DNA of 64,000 nt from Curtobacterium sp. L6-1 (GCF_018885305.1 NZ_CP076544.1:1116001-1180000), one strand, 5' to 3'; shown: positions 1 through 8,142, numbered from the stretch's first letter. Numbers and translations: made by a program. The notes: a model not told the origin generated them from the letters alone.

Positions 1-35
1 CGGTGTCCCGGTCGACGCAGGTCGGCGGTGGCCGC

Positions 36-41
36 TAGCGT
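36..41 (+). promoter_or_regulatory. candidate -10 element for leaderless Nudix gene
   Basis: TAGCGT is followed by 7 bases and then GTG at 49. The hexamer fits the actinobacterial TANNNT -10 consensus, and the spacing would place transcription start on the start codon. No Shine-Dalgarno sequence is present. Confidence 0.45.
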
Positions 42-48
42 CGACGAC

Positions 49-507
49 GTGACTGCTGCACCCGGCCTGCGCCGCACCTCCCGGATCCTCCTGCTCGACC
101 CGGACGGACGCGTGTTCCTCATGGACACCAAGGCGCCGTCCTCGGACGGCGCGCACCGCTGGATCACGCCCGGCGGCGGCGTCGACCCGGGGGAGTCGCA
201 CCGCGACGCCGCGATCCGCGAGCTCCGCGAGGAGACCGGCATCGTCATCACCGATCCCGGCGAGCCCGTGTGGTCGTGGGACTTCGCGGTCGAGTGGGAC
301 CAGGCCGACCACGACCGTGGGCACGCCGAGTTCTACGTCGTCCGGACGTCCGGCTTCACGCTGTCGGACGCGGAGTGGACAGACGACGAGCGCGTCGACA
401 TCCTGGCGTCGCGCTGGTGGACGGCCGACGAGCTCGAGACGACCGACGAGCCGTTCGAACCGGCCGGACTCCCCGAGCTGGTGCGTCGGTCGGCCGCGCA
501 AGGCTGA
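49..507 (+). CDS. Nudix hydrolase
   Basis: This 152-residue protein is a single Nudix domain, a family that hydrolyses nucleoside diphosphates linked to another group. The Nudix box GX5EX7REUXEEXGU is complete at about residues 43-65 (GGVDPGES, then RELREETGI). The early 'SRILLLDPDGRVFLMDT' strand and the WWTADEL segment near the C terminus fit MutT-like domains. Two in-frame GTG codons exist, at 28 and 49. I chose 49 because a TAGCGT hexamer at 36-41 lies 7 bases upstream, a leaderless arrangement repeated in this window. The substrate cannot be told from sequence. The gene stands alone near the window edge. Confidence 0.85.
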   Translation: MTAAPGLRRTSRILLLDPDGRVFLMDTKAPSSDGAHRWITPGGGVDPGESHRDAAIRELREETGIVITDPGEPVWSWDFAVEWDQADHDRGHAEFYVVRTSGFTLSDAEWTDDERVDILASRWWTADELETTDEPFEPAGLPELVRRSAAQG

Positions 508-547
508 CCGTTGCGCGCACTCCGGACCACCCTCAGGGCGGCGGGCG

Positions 548-553
548 TAGCGT
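548..553 (+). promoter_or_regulatory. candidate -10 element for leaderless small acidic gene
   Basis: TAGCGT, the same hexamer as at 36-41, lies exactly 7 bases before the ATG at 561. No ribosome binding site is visible, which suggests a leaderless mRNA. Confidence 0.45.
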
Positions 554-560
554 CCCGGCC

Positions 561-710
561 ATGAGCTACAGCCAGCCGGACCCAGCAGAAGAGACCACCC
601 ACGCCGAGGAGCCGGAGCAGCCGGACACGGACGCCAGTGTCGAGGAGAACGGCGGCGAGCAGGCCGCCCTCGAGATCGACAGCGCGGACGTCCCGACCTC
701 GGACGCCTGA
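561..710 (+). CDS. small acidic protein of unknown function
   Basis: This 49-residue ORF encodes a Glu/Asp-rich, probably unstructured protein (it begins MSYSQPDPAEETTH) with no hydrophobic segment and no recognisable domain. The case for a real gene is its start context: ATG follows a TAGCGT hexamer by 7 bases, the leaderless pattern seen elsewhere here. Its composition resembles the other small acidic protein at 43727-43978. Function is unknown, and I do not recognise the family. Confidence 0.45.
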   Translation: MSYSQPDPAEETTHAEEPEQPDTDASVEENGGEQAALEIDSADVPTSDA

Positions 711-897
711 GAGCAGCAGGTCGCCCGCGACCAGCAGGTCGCCTGCGACCAGCACGACACCGGACCGCGGTCCGGACACCCGACCCGTCTCGGCGGCACG
801 CGGTGTCCGGGCCGCGGTCTCGTCGTGCACCCGGCCTGCATCGCTCGCGGCGTCGGACGGGCGCCTGCAGGACGGGCGCCTGCAGGACGGTTCGCGG
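711..897. repeat. short direct and inverted repeats between convergent genes
   Basis: The 187 bases hold no gene. They contain two near-identical copies of GACCAGCAGGTCGCC (with gagcagcaggtcgcc just upstream), a perfect 16-bp palindrome CCGGACCGCGGTCCGG at 760-775 that could act as a bidirectional terminator for the convergent flanking genes, and a tandem pair of a 16-mer (gggcgcctgcaggacg) near 858-889. Confidence 0.5.
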
Positions 898-1302
898 TCA
901 GACGGAGAGGCTCGTCACCAGTCGCTCGACCCGTGCGCGCACGTCGTCGCGGATCGGCCGGACGTCCTCGAGGGGGAGACCGGCGGGGTCCTGGAGCTCC
1001 CAGTCCTCGTAGCGCTTGCCCGGGAACACGGGGCAGGCGTCCCCACAGCCCATCGTGACGACGACGTCGGCGGTGCGCACGGCGTCCGTGGTGAGGATCG
1101 CCGGCGTCTGCCCGACGATGTCGATGCCGACCTCGTGCATGGCGCCCACGGCGACCTGGTTCACCTGGTCGGCCGGCTCGGAGCCCGCGGAGTAGACGTC
1201 GACGCGGTCGCCCGCGATTGCCCGGAGGAACCCGGCGGCCATCTGCGACCGACCGGCGTTGTGGACGCAGACGAAGAGGACGGCGGGGCGCGACTCGCTC
1301 AT
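898..1302 (-). CDS. arsC: low-molecular-weight arsenate reductase (mycothiol-type ArsC)
   Basis: This 134-residue protein has the low-molecular-weight phosphatase fold used by arsenate reductases. The CX5RS loop (CVHNAGRS, Cys12-Ser19) is at the N terminus, and the conserved VTMGCGDACPVFPGKRYEDW block (Cys86, Cys90) and DP segment follow. This signature matches actinobacterial ArsC enzymes that use mycothiol/mycoredoxin (arsenate-mycothiol transferases of Corynebacterium); that coupling is inferred from family and lineage. It would reduce arsenate to arsenite for efflux, but no ArsR or arsenite pump lies beside it. ATG codons exist at 1311 and 1302; 1302 has AGGA upstream at good spacing. Confidence 0.85.
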   Translation of the reverse strand: MSESRPAVLFVCVHNAGRSQMAAGFLRAIAGDRVDVYSAGSEPADQVNQVAVGAMHEVGIDIVGQTPAILTTDAVRTADVVVTMGCGDACPVFPGKRYEDWELQDPAGLPLEDVRPIRDDVRARVERLVTSLSV

Positions 1303-1376
1303 GGCTCTCATCCTGCCGCACGACAGTGCCAGGATCCGCAGCAGGACGCCTTCCCGCTCTCCGGCCGAGTGCGCCG

Positions 1377-1390
1377 ATAATGCATATTAT
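1377..1390. promoter_or_regulatory. AT-rich inverted repeat upstream of arsC (possible operator)
   Basis: ATAAT-GCAT-ATTAT is a perfect 5-bp inverted repeat with a 4-base spacer in a run of weak bases, conspicuous in this G+C-rich DNA. It lies about 75 bases upstream of arsC and overlaps plausible -10 hexamers in both directions. ArsR/SmtB repressors favour AT-rich inverted repeats of ATA/TAT type, so an operator role is a reasonable guess, not a demonstration. Confidence 0.35.
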
Positions 1391-1584
1391 GTCAGCTCGA
1401 ACGCTTCGAGGCCTCTCCTGCCCGCCGTTCCTGCTGCTGTGCGCACTGCCCCGTCGTCGCACAGCTTGTGACCATCACTGTTCGACGGCGCGGACGCGTC
1501 AACCCGCGGACGCGTCAACTCGTGGGCCGCACGACCCGCGGCGTCGTTCCACGCGCCTCCTGGTCCGTCCAGTCCGACGCGTGT

Positions 1585-1590
1585 TAGGTT
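1585..1590 (+). promoter_or_regulatory. candidate -10 element before the gene at 1600
   Basis: TAGGTT matches TANNNT and is followed by 9 bases before ATG 1600. An alternative GTG at 1591 would abut the hexamer, too close for a transcript starting downstream of it. This supports ATG 1600 and a leaderless mRNA. Confidence 0.35.
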
Positions 1591-1599
1591 GTGCGCAAC

Positions 1600-2121
1600 A
1601 TGATTGCACCCGTCACGACCAGCCGGACGACCGGCATCGCCCTCGCGGTGCACGGCGCCGCAGCGATCCTCACCCGACCGGTCGGCGACCGCGCCCGAGG
1701 GATGGCAGACCGCGGGTTCACCCCCGGGCTCCCGCATGCGGTCCTGGTGCCGGCCCTCGAGATCGTCGCCGGTAGCGTCCTCGGGACCACCGCCCCGACG
1801 CCCGCCCGCGGTGGCCAGCAGAGCCGTAGCACACAGCGCCGACGAGCGACCCGGAGCTCGTCCACCGCCCGTGGCATCCGCCGCGCAGCAGCAGCAGCGG
1901 CAGCCGCCACGACCGCCCTCGCTGCCGTCCGCGTGGGTGCCGAGCTCGACGACCGATCCGTCACCGCCGGGACGGTCGCCGCCGCTGCCGTCACGTGGGC
2001 CGGTGCCTCGGCCACCGTCGCACAGACCCGCGGCCGCGCACGTGCCGGCCTGCTCACCGCCGTCGGCGCCGTCGTCGTGTTCGAACTCGTCCGTCGGCGC
2101 CGCGTGCTCCGCGCTCGCTGA
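1600..2121 (+). CDS. hypothetical membrane-associated protein
   Basis: This 173-residue protein is rich in Ala, Arg and Thr. It has a hydrophobic N-terminal segment (IALAVHGAAAIL), a further one around ALEIVAGSVLG, a basic low-complexity linker of Arg/Ser/Thr (about residues 68-92), Ala-rich helices and a last hydrophobic stretch (AGLLTAVGAVVVFELV) before an Arg-rich tail. Several short membrane helices are likely. I do not recognise a family. The downstream gene at 2173 is also a small membrane protein with a 51-base gap, so the two may be co-transcribed. Confidence 0.55.
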   Translation: MIAPVTTSRTTGIALAVHGAAAILTRPVGDRARGMADRGFTPGLPHAVLVPALEIVAGSVLGTTAPTPARGGQQSRSTQRRRATRSSSTARGIRRAAAAAAAATTALAAVRVGAELDDRSVTAGTVAAAAVTWAGASATVAQTRGRARAGLLTAVGAVVVFELVRRRRVLRAR

Positions 2122-2172
2122 CGCCCCTCCCCGTCCCGCTCCCCCGACCACCGGAAGGCATCCGAACCGTTG

Positions 2173-2589
2173 ATGACCCGTCGCCACACCACCCGCTCCT
2201 CCGTCCCCCGTACCGCCGTCCGCGTCCTGCTCGGCGCCGCGATGACCTGGGCGGGCATCAGCCACCTCACCGTCGCCCGCGAGGAGTTCCGCGCCCAGGT
2301 GCCCGAGTTCGTCCCACTGGACCCCGACGTCACCGTGCTGGCGTCCGGCGTCGCGGAGATCTCGCTCGGCGCCGCACTCGTGCTGCTGGTCCGCCGCCAG
2401 GCCACGGTCGGGTGGGTCGCCGCCGTGTTCTTCACCGCGATCTTCCCCGGCAACATCGCGCAGTGGATGCACCACCGCGACGGCTTCGGGCTCGACACGG
2501 ACACGAAGCGCTTCGTCCGGCTCCTGTTCCAGCCGGTCCTCATCGCGGTGGCGCTCTGGGCGACGAACGCCCTCCGCTCGCGGCGCTGA
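2173..2589 (+). CDS. DoxX-like membrane protein
   Basis: This 138-residue integral membrane protein has four predicted helices in the DoxX/MauE-like pattern: [16 protein letters not shown], then [41 protein letters not shown] and [14 protein letters not shown]. The 'AG..H' turn in helix 1 and the 'FPGNIAQ' segment are typical of DoxX family proteins, which are mostly uncharacterised and sometimes linked to redox complexes. A TTG precedes the ATG directly (2170); I use ATG 2173. Confidence 0.75.
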   Translation: MTRRHTTRSSVPRTAVRVLLGAAMTWAGISHLTVAREEFRAQVPEFVPLDPDVTVLASGVAEISLGAALVLLVRRQATVGWVAAVFFTAIFPGNIAQWMHHRDGFGLDTDTKRFVRLLFQPVLIAVALWATNALRSRR

Positions 2590-2636
2590 CCGCAGCGGTG
2601 TCGGGGCCGGTCACCAGCCGCCCCGACACCGCGACG

Positions 2637-2725
2637 CGGGACGCCGCGCCACCGGGACGCGGGACGCCGCGCCACCGGGCGCCGGACGCCGCGTCACCGG
2701 GGCACCGGGGCACCGGGGCACCGCC
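2637..2725. repeat. short tandem repeats upstream of the pentapeptide gene
   Basis: The intergenic DNA holds three degenerate copies of an 18-19-base unit (gggacgccgcgccaccgg) followed by three copies of ggggcacc. There is no coding potential. This is simple-sequence expansion just before the promoter of the next gene. Confidence 0.6.
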
Positions 2726-2729
2726 TGTG

Positions 2730-2735
2730 TACCCT
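2730..2735 (+). promoter_or_regulatory. candidate -10 element for leaderless pentapeptide gene
   Basis: TACCCT followed by 8 bases and ATG 2744. No Shine-Dalgarno is visible between them, so a leaderless transcript is plausible. Confidence 0.35.
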
Positions 2736-2743
2736 CGACCCCG

Positions 2744-3613
2744 ATGACGACACGGACCCGCGTCGCCCTCGGACGCCGCGAGGACCTCGGCGCCGACCGC
2801 GCGAACTGCTTCGGCCTGTGCTGCGTCGCGCTGGCCTTCACGCGGTCGGTGGACTTCCCGGTGGACAAGCCCGCCGGCGACCCCTGCGACAACCTCGACG
2901 GTGCCGACGCGTGCACCATCCACCCCGAGCTCCGCTCCCGCGGCTTCCGCGGGTGCACGGTCTTCGACTGCTCGGGTGCCGGTCAGAAGGTCTCCCGGCA
3001 CACCTTCGCCGGCCGGTCCTGGCGTGACGACGACGCCACCCGGCAGGCGATGTTCGCCACGTTCCCGGTCGTCCGACGGCTGCACGAGCTGCTCCGGTAC
3101 CTCGACGAGGCCGCCAGCGCATCCCCCGACGCCGCGCTCACCGAGCGGTTCGAGCACGTCCGGGCCCTGAGCGACGCCGACCCCGACACGATCCTGTCCG
3201 TCGACGTCGACGCGGAGTACGACGTCGCTCGCCCCCTGCTGCTCGAGGCGAGTCGGCGCGCCCGTGCCGGAGCCCGGGACCCGGACGCCGGCGGGCGGAG
3301 CCCCGACCCTGACGAACGCCGGATCGGCCGCGTCCGCGTCGGGCCCGGAGCCGACCTGCTCGGCGCCGACCTCCGCCGTGCCGACCTCCGCGGTGCGAGC
3401 CTGCGCGGCGCCCTGCTCATCGGCGCCGACCTCCGCGGAGCGGACCTGCGGTCGTGCGAGTGCATCGGCGCCGACCTCCGCGGCGCCGACCTGTCCGGCG
3501 CCGACCTCCGCGGCGCCGTCTTCCTCACCCAGATGCAGGTGAACGCAGCCCGGGGCGACCGCCGCACCCGGCTCGACGAGGGCTTCCAGCGCCCGTCGCA
3601 CTGGACCGGGTGA
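2744..3613 (+). CDS. pentapeptide-repeat protein with Cys-rich N-terminal domain
   Basis: This 289-residue protein ends in about eleven pentapeptide repeats of the A(D/N)LXX type (about residues 204-261: [16 protein letters not shown] and onward), which fold as a right-handed quadrilateral beta-helix. The N-terminal ~90 residues hold seven cysteines (22, 26, 27, 48, 57, 71, 76) in the pattern CFGLCC...PCDN...C.IH...GCTVFDCSG, suggesting a metal or Fe-S site. A helical, charged middle region separates the two. Pentapeptide proteins include gyrase-protecting factors, but nothing here proves that role. The upstream DNA is repetitive. Confidence 0.8.
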   Translation: MTTRTRVALGRREDLGADRANCFGLCCVALAFTRSVDFPVDKPAGDPCDNLDGADACTIHPELRSRGFRGCTVFDCSGAGQKVSRHTFAGRSWRDDDATRQAMFATFPVVRRLHELLRYLDEAASASPDAALTERFEHVRALSDADPDTILSVDVDAEYDVARPLLLEASRRARAGARDPDAGGRSPDPDERRIGRVRVGPGADLLGADLRRADLRGASLRGALLIGADLRGADLRSCECIGADLRGADLSGADLRGAVFLTQMQVNAARGDRRTRLDEGFQRPSHWTG

Positions 3614-3623
3614 CGCCGGGACC

Positions 3624-3663
3624 GACGGGAGGCCCGTGGCGGTGTCGCCACGGGCCTCCCGTC
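3624..3663. terminator. bidirectional terminator, GACGGGAGGCCCG family
   Basis: A perfect 17-bp stem (GACGGGAGGCCCGTGGC / GCCACGGGCCTCCCGTC) with a 6-base loop GGTGTC lies between the convergent pentapeptide and SDR genes. There is no clear U-tract. The outer 13 bases of each arm recur in the terminators at 10552-10599 and 56959-57002. Confidence 0.8.
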
Positions 3664-3683
3664 CGTCCCGAGTCCCCTCGCCG

Positions 3684-4364
3684 TCAGTAGTCGATGCGCC
3701 CGCGCCGGTCGTGGAACTCCCCCGTCGGCCCGTCCTGCCCGAGCAGCGCGAGCGCGACCGTCGCGTCGGTGCCCTCGGTCACGGTCTGGTGCCCGGAGTG
3801 ACCGTTGAAGTCCGTCGCCGTGTAGCCGGGGTCGCTCACGTTCACCCGGAAGCCGGGCAGGTTCTTGGCGTACTGGACGGTCAGCGCGATGACGGCCGCC
3901 TTCGAGGCCGCGTACGGCACCGCCGCGACGGGGTACTCGTCGTGCCCGGGCGTGCTGAGGAACCGGGGCCAGCCGACGCCCGAGGCCACGTTCACGATGA
4001 CGGGATCGTCGGAGGCGCGGAGCAGCGGCAGCGCGGCCTGGGTCACCCGGACGATGCCGGTGACGTTGGCGTCGAGGACCGCGGCCACGGCCTCGGCGGA
4101 CAGGTCGTCGACCCCGTACGAGGTGCCGAGCACCCCGGCGTTGTTGACGAGGACGTCGAGGGCCGGCAGCGAGGCGAACGCCTCGTCGACGCTCGTCTGG
4201 TCGGTGACGTCGATGCGGACGACGGTGGCGCCGAGCGCGCGGACCTCGTCGGCGGTGGACGGGTCGCGGACGCCGGCGTAGACGGTGTGGCCGGCCTCGA
4301 GGAGGCGGCGGGCGGTCTCGAGGCCGAGGCTGCGGTTCGCCCCGGTGATCAGTGTGGTGGTCAT
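3684..4364 (-). CDS. SDR-family oxidoreductase
   Basis: This 226-residue classical short-chain dehydrogenase has a Rossmann nucleotide-binding start (TLITGANRSLG), the NNAG motif (VLVNNAG, about residues 77-83) and the catalytic YXXXK (YAASK). It would catalyse an NAD(P)-dependent oxidation or reduction of an unknown small molecule. The true start is the ATG at 4364; longer readings run through the divergent regulator. The divergent XRE regulator at 4482 is its most likely controller, an arrangement common for stress-linked SDRs. Confidence 0.85.
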   Translation of the reverse strand: MTTTLITGANRSLGLETARRLLEAGHTVYAGVRDPSTADEVRALGATVVRIDVTDQTSVDEAFASLPALDVLVNNAGVLGTSYGVDDLSAEAVAAVLDANVTGIVRVTQAALPLLRASDDPVIVNVASGVGWPRFLSTPGHDEYPVAAVPYAASKAAVIALTVQYAKNLPGFRVNVSDPGYTATDFNGHSGHQTVTEGTDATVALALLGQDGPTGEFHDRRGRIDY

Positions 4365-4481
4365 GGGTCCAGCGTGCTCCGCGTCGACCCGGCCGCCCAG
4401 GCCCCCTCGGACGTGGGGAGTGGGCGACGGTGGGACCGCCAGTACCAGGGTCGCGACGCCGTTCCGCGCGAGGATGGACGC

Positions 4482-5318
4482 ATGAGCGAGTTCGCGGACG
4501 TCCTGCGGTCCTGGCGTGACCGGGTCACCCCGGCCGAGGTCGGGCTGCCGGCCGGCCCCGGGCGGCGCACCGCTGGCCTCCGGCGCGAGGAGCTGGCGGC
4601 CCTCGCCGGCGTGAGCGTCGACTACGTGGTGCGACTCGAGCAGGGCCGGGCCACGAACCCGTCGCCGCAGCTGCTCGGCGCCCTCGCGACCGCCCTCCGC
4701 CTCACCGAGCTGGAGCGCGACCACCTGTTCCGGGTCGCCGGCGCCGCTCCCCCGGCCCGCGGACTCGTCCCCCGGCACATCACCCCGGGAGTGCAACGGA
4801 TCGTCGACCGGCTGTCGGACGTGCCGTTGGCCGTGTTCACCGCGAGCCACGACCTGCTGCACCGCAACGACCTGTGGGCGGCCGTGACCGGGGACGCCGA
4901 CCGCTGGCACGGACGCTCGGCGAACCTCGTCTGGCAGTTCTTCACGGACGGCCACGAGGGCGTCGACTTCGACGACGAGCACGCCGAGGCGTTCGCGTCC
5001 GACCTCGCCGCGGACCTGCGGAGCGCGTCCGGCCGGTACCCGGCGGACCGGCAGCTCGCCGAGCTCGTCCGCGACCTGCGGGCGACGAGCCCGGAGTTCG
5101 AACGCCGCTGGGGCGAGGCGCGGATCGCCGAGCACCGGACGAGCCGCAAGACGCTGCGCACTCCGGTCGGCCCGATCGAGGTCGACTGCGACACCTTGTC
5201 CGTGCCGGGCAGCGACCTGCGGATCGTGGTCTACACGGTCGTGCCGGGCAGCGAGGACGCGTCCCGCCTCGACCTGCTCCGGGTCACCGGACTGCAGCGG
5301 GTCGACGCCGCCGGCTGA
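4482..5318 (+). CDS. XRE-family regulator with MmyB-like ligand domain
   Basis: This 278-residue transcription factor has an N-terminal helix-turn-helix (about residues 10-85: PGRRTAGLRREELAALAGVS, then YVVRLEQGR) and a C-terminal MmyB-like PAS-related domain with the hallmark AVTGD and PEFERRW segments. This architecture is common in actinobacteria, where such proteins often control a divergently transcribed SDR, as here. AGGA sits 8 bases before ATG 4482. The ligand is unknown. Confidence 0.88.
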   Translation: MSEFADVLRSWRDRVTPAEVGLPAGPGRRTAGLRREELAALAGVSVDYVVRLEQGRATNPSPQLLGALATALRLTELERDHLFRVAGAAPPARGLVPRHITPGVQRIVDRLSDVPLAVFTASHDLLHRNDLWAAVTGDADRWHGRSANLVWQFFTDGHEGVDFDDEHAEAFASDLAADLRSASGRYPADRQLAELVRDLRATSPEFERRWGEARIAEHRTSRKTLRTPVGPIEVDCDTLSVPGSDLRIVVYTVVPGSEDASRLDLLRVTGLQRVDAAG

Positions 5319-5319
5319 C

Positions 5320-5337
5320 CCGGCGGCACACCGCCGG
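5320..5337. terminator. small stem-loop after the XRE gene
   Basis: CCGGCGG-CACA-CCGCCGG begins two bases after the stop codon of the XRE regulator and lies before the convergent dhaM stop. There is no U-tract, so it is only a candidate terminator. Confidence 0.45.
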
Positions 5338-5369
5338 ACGCCGAGCCGACGGCCCGCGGGTCCGACCGC

Positions 5370-6116
5370 CTACTCGCCGAAGCCGGAACGGACCAGCCCG
5401 ACGAGCTCGTCGACCGCGTCCTGCGCGTCCGTCCCCGACGCCTCGATCGTGACCGTCGCACCCTGCGGCAGCGCGAGTGCCATGATCGCGAGCAGGCTCT
5501 TCGCGTCGACACCGTTCACGCGCACGACAGCGTCGTGACGGGCCGCCGCCTTGACGAACTCGGCAGCGGGCCGGGCGTGCAGGCCGGAGGCGTTGACGAG
5601 CTCCGCGGTGCCGGACGCGACCGTCCCGTCGGCCGCACCCGTGTCGGCGAGCGGTGCCGGGCCTCCCGGCTGCTCCGGACGGGAGGCTCCCCCGCCCTCC
5701 GCCACGTCGGTCCCGTCGGTCGCACCACCGGTTGCGGAGCCACCCGCGGTCGCCGCGGCGGCGAGGACCGCTGCCACGTCACCGCCGGTCTGCGCGGCGA
5801 CCGCCGCCGCGACGGTGCCCTCGACGAGGGGTGCGTCGGAGACGTGCACCCGGTCGCGGAGGTCCTCGTCGAGGAAGTCGAGCGCGGTGTCCGTCGTCAG
5901 GTAGGCCGAGCCGAGGTCGCAGAGCACCACGACCGCGTCGGTGGTGGCGAGGTCCTCGATGCCGGCGGTGATCGCCTCGAAGGAGGTACCGATGCCGCCG
6001 TCCTCCGTCCCGCCCGCGGCGACGAGGCGCACGTCGCCCGCCATCTGTGCCGCGATGTCGACCGTGCCCTGGGCGACGGCGGCGCTGTGCGAGACGACGA
6101 GGATGCCGACGCTCAT
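5370..6116 (-). CDS. dhaM: PTS-dependent dihydroxyacetone kinase phosphotransferase subunit DhaM
   Basis: This 248-residue protein passes phosphate from the PTS to the ADP bound on DhaL. The N-terminal EIIA-mannose-type domain (about residues 1-130) opens with GILVVSHS, where His9 is the expected phosphohistidine. A Gly/Ala/Thr-rich linker (about 130-165) leads to an HPr-like domain with the active-site motif LHARPAAEF and the regulatory-Ser segment KSLLAIMALALPQG. The enzyme-I-like third domain of E. coli DhaM is absent, so external EI/HPr must supply phosphate. It overlaps dhaL by ATGA at 6113-6116. Confidence 0.9.
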   Translation of the reverse strand: MSVGILVVSHSAAVAQGTVDIAAQMAGDVRLVAAGGTEDGGIGTSFEAITAGIEDLATTDAVVVLCDLGSAYLTTDTALDFLDEDLRDRVHVSDAPLVEGTVAAAVAAQTGGDVAAVLAAAATAGGSATGGATDGTDVAEGGGASRPEQPGGPAPLADTGAADGTVASGTAELVNASGLHARPAAEFVKAAARHDAVVRVNGVDAKSLLAIMALALPQGATVTIEASGTDAQDAVDELVGLVRSGFGE

Positions 6117-6748
6117 GCCGCACCCGCCGCGTCGACGGCTGCGCGCAGGACGTAGGCGCTGGACTGGGCCCCGGGGTCGCGGTGTCCGACGGCACGGTCG
6201 CCGAGGTAGCTCGCCCGCCCCTTCCGCGCGACGAGGGCGTCCGTCGACTCGGCTCCCGTGGCGGCGGCGTCGGCCGCGGCGGCGAGGACACGCTCCGGCG
6301 TCTCCCCCGCGGCGGCGGCCGCGGTCGCGGCGTCGACCGCCGGGCTCCACGCGTCGACCATGGTCTTGTCACCGACCTCGGCCTTGCCACGGGACACCAC
6401 GCCGTCGCGAGCCGCGGCGAGCACGGCGACCAGGGTGTCGGCGTCGAGCTCGGCGGCGTCCCCGGCGGCCTGCGCGGCCTTGAGGTAGGCGGTGCCGAAC
6501 AGCGGTCCGGCGGCGCCGCCGACCGTTGAGATGAGCTTCGTCGCGACGAGCTTGAACACGGCGCCCGGCGTCTCCGGGGAGGCGTCGTCGAGGGCCTCGA
6601 CGACCGCCCGGAAGCCGCGGTCGAGGTTCTCGCCGTGGTCGCCGTCACCGATCTCGCGGTCGAGGGTGACGAGCTCCGCCCGGTGCTCGTCGATCGTGGC
6701 GGCGGTGCGGCGGACCCAGTCGGTGGCCCAGGCGGTGTCGAGCGACAA
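6113..6748 (-). CDS. dhaL: dihydroxyacetone kinase subunit DhaL
   Basis: This 211-residue subunit binds ADP as a cofactor and transfers phosphate from DhaM to dihydroxyacetone on DhaK. The nucleotide/metal-binding GDGDHGENL motif lies at about residues 34-42, and the conserved GGAAGPLFGTAYL and GDKTMVDAW segments follow. Translation appears to start at a TTG (6748-6746) preceded by GAAGGGA; no ATG or GTG fits better. It is the middle gene of dhaK-dhaL-dhaM. Confidence 0.92.
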   Translation of the reverse strand: MSLDTAWATDWVRRTAATIDEHRAELVTLDREIGDGDHGENLDRGFRAVVEALDDASPETPGAVFKLVATKLISTVGGAAGPLFGTAYLKAAQAAGDAAELDADTLVAVLAAARDGVVSRGKAEVGDKTMVDAWSPAVDAATAAAAAGETPERVLAAAADAAATGAESTDALVARKGRASYLGDRAVGHRDPGAQSSAYVLRAAVDAAGAA

Positions 6749-6795
6749 GATGTGTCCCTTCGTACGGCCGAACGGCGTCGGCGTCGTGAGCGGTG

Positions 6796-7797
6796 TCAGC
6801 GTCCCCAGCGGAGGGCCGGCGTCTCCACCGGAGCGTCCCAGAGGGCGGTGAGGTCCTCGTCGAGCACCGTGACGGTGATCGAGAACCCCTGCATCTCGAG
6901 GGACGTGACGTAGTTGCCGACCAGGCTACGCGCGACGGTGTGACCGCGATCCGACAGCACCTCGGCCGCGCGGCGGTACGCGATGTAGAGCTCCGACTGC
7001 GGTGTGCCGCCCATGCCGTTCACGAGCAGCAGCAGCTGCGAACCGGTCGGCGCCTCCAGGTCGGTGAGGATCGGCTCGAGCACCCGGTCGACCAGCTCGT
7101 CGGCGCGGGCCATCGGGATGCGCTCCCGACCCGGCTCGCCGTGGATGCCGATGCCGAGCTCGACCTCGTCGTCGGCCAGGGTGAAGGACGGTTCACCGGC
7201 GTGCGGGACCGTGCCCGAGGACAGCGCGAGGCCCATCGACCGGGTGACCGCGTTGACGTGCCGGGCCACGGCGGCGACGGCGTCCAGGTCGTCCCCGCGC
7301 TCGGCGGCGGCCCCGGCGCACTTCTCGACCACGACCGTGCCCGCGACACCGCGGCGCCCGGCGGTGAACAGGGAGTCCTGCACGGCCACGTCGTCGTCCA
7401 CGACCACGGCCTCGACCCGGACGTCGTCCATCGCGGCGAGCTCGGCGGCCGTCTCGAAGTTCAGCACGTCCCCGGTGTAGTTCTTCACGATGTGCAGGAC
7501 ACCCGCTCCCCCGTCGACGGCCTTCGTGGCGGCGACGATCGGGTCCGGGGTCGGACTCGTGAACACCGGCCCGGGCACCGCGGCGTCGAGCATGCCGTGG
7601 CCGACGAAGCCGACGTGCAGGGGCTCGTGGCCGCTGCCGCCACCACTGACGATGCCGACCTTGCCGGCGACCGGGGCGTCACGGCGGTGCAGGTGGAGCG
7701 GGTCCTCGACGAGCACGACGTGCTCCGCGTGTGCGAGGGCGAAGCCCCGGACCGACTCGGTGACGACCGCCTGCGGGTCGTTGATGAGCTTCTTCAT
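6796..7797 (-). CDS. dhaK: dihydroxyacetone kinase subunit DhaK
   Basis: This 333-residue subunit binds dihydroxyacetone covalently through a histidine and receives phosphate from DhaL. It begins [12 protein letters not shown], and carries the conserved [18 protein letters not shown] block containing the substrate-binding His, and [17 protein letters not shown] lies 7 bases before ATG 7797, which settles the start. It heads the dhaKLM operon, divergent from glpF-glpK, so glycerol entry and triose phosphorylation are probably controlled from the shared intergenic region. Confidence 0.95.
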   Translation of the reverse strand: MKKLINDPQAVVTESVRGFALAHAEHVVLVEDPLHLHRRDAPVAGKVGIVSGGGSGHEPLHVGFVGHGMLDAAVPGPVFTSPTPDPIVAATKAVDGGAGVLHIVKNYTGDVLNFETAAELAAMDDVRVEAVVVDDDVAVQDSLFTAGRRGVAGTVVVEKCAGAAAERGDDLDAVAAVARHVNAVTRSMGLALSSGTVPHAGEPSFTLADDEVELGIGIHGEPGRERIPMARADELVDRVLEPILTDLEAPTGSQLLLLVNGMGGTPQSELYIAYRRAAEVLSDRGHTVARSLVGNYVTSLEMQGFSITVTVLDEDLTALWDAPVETPALRWGR

Positions 7798-8142
7798 GCT
7801 GCGCCTCCACGGTGTGACACGGACGGGACACCGGTCCGCAGCCTGCACACCGCCGACGTCGTCCGGAGTGGGCTCACTGTACCGCCGCCGGTCCCCGACA
7901 CCACCGCTGCCACCGGGTGCCTGTGCCTTCCTGGTGCACGTTCGTGCAGCGGGGAGCGCTGCCGGTCACTCCCGCGGAGCCCCGCGCATCTAGCAGCAGT
8001 GCACGTCCGTTCACTTTCCCGCAGATGGCTCTCGTGTCCCCCACAGAGGGGAAAAGCCCAGCACTATGCTCGGGCTCAATCACTCGACGGGGAGTGCCGG
8101 TGCTCAGGCCGGGCCCCCGACCACAGCAAATCGGAGGTACCG
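7798..8142. promoter_or_regulatory. dhaK/glpF divergent control region
   Basis: This 345-base gene-free region separates dhaK and glpF. It carries two near-identical 15-mers, GTGCACGTTCGTGCA (7934-7948, with perfect TGCACG/CGTGCA arms) and GTGCACGTCCGTTCA (7999-8013), differing at two positions. It also holds a TATGCT hexamer at 8065-8070 that could be the glpF -10, and GGAGG before glpF. A shared regulator acting on both operons is likely; its identity is not visible here. Confidence 0.5.

Larger units (their letters stand above)
1303..1599. other. 297-base intergenic region, no convincing gene
   Basis: Besides the AT-rich inverted repeat at 1377-1390, this stretch has only a duplicated GGACGCGTCAAC element near 1491-1519. 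A plus-strand reading frame from an ATG at 1389 is open for over 350 bases, but its translation is Arg/Pro-rich without domain features and it overlaps the next gene. I treat it as spurious. Confidence 0.5.

Noticed and set aside
1389..1775. A plus-strand ORF starting MSARTLRGLSCPPF
   Set aside because: Considered as a Cys-containing leader peptide, but there is no ribosome binding site, the frame continues into Arg/Pro noise, and it overlaps the gene at 1600.
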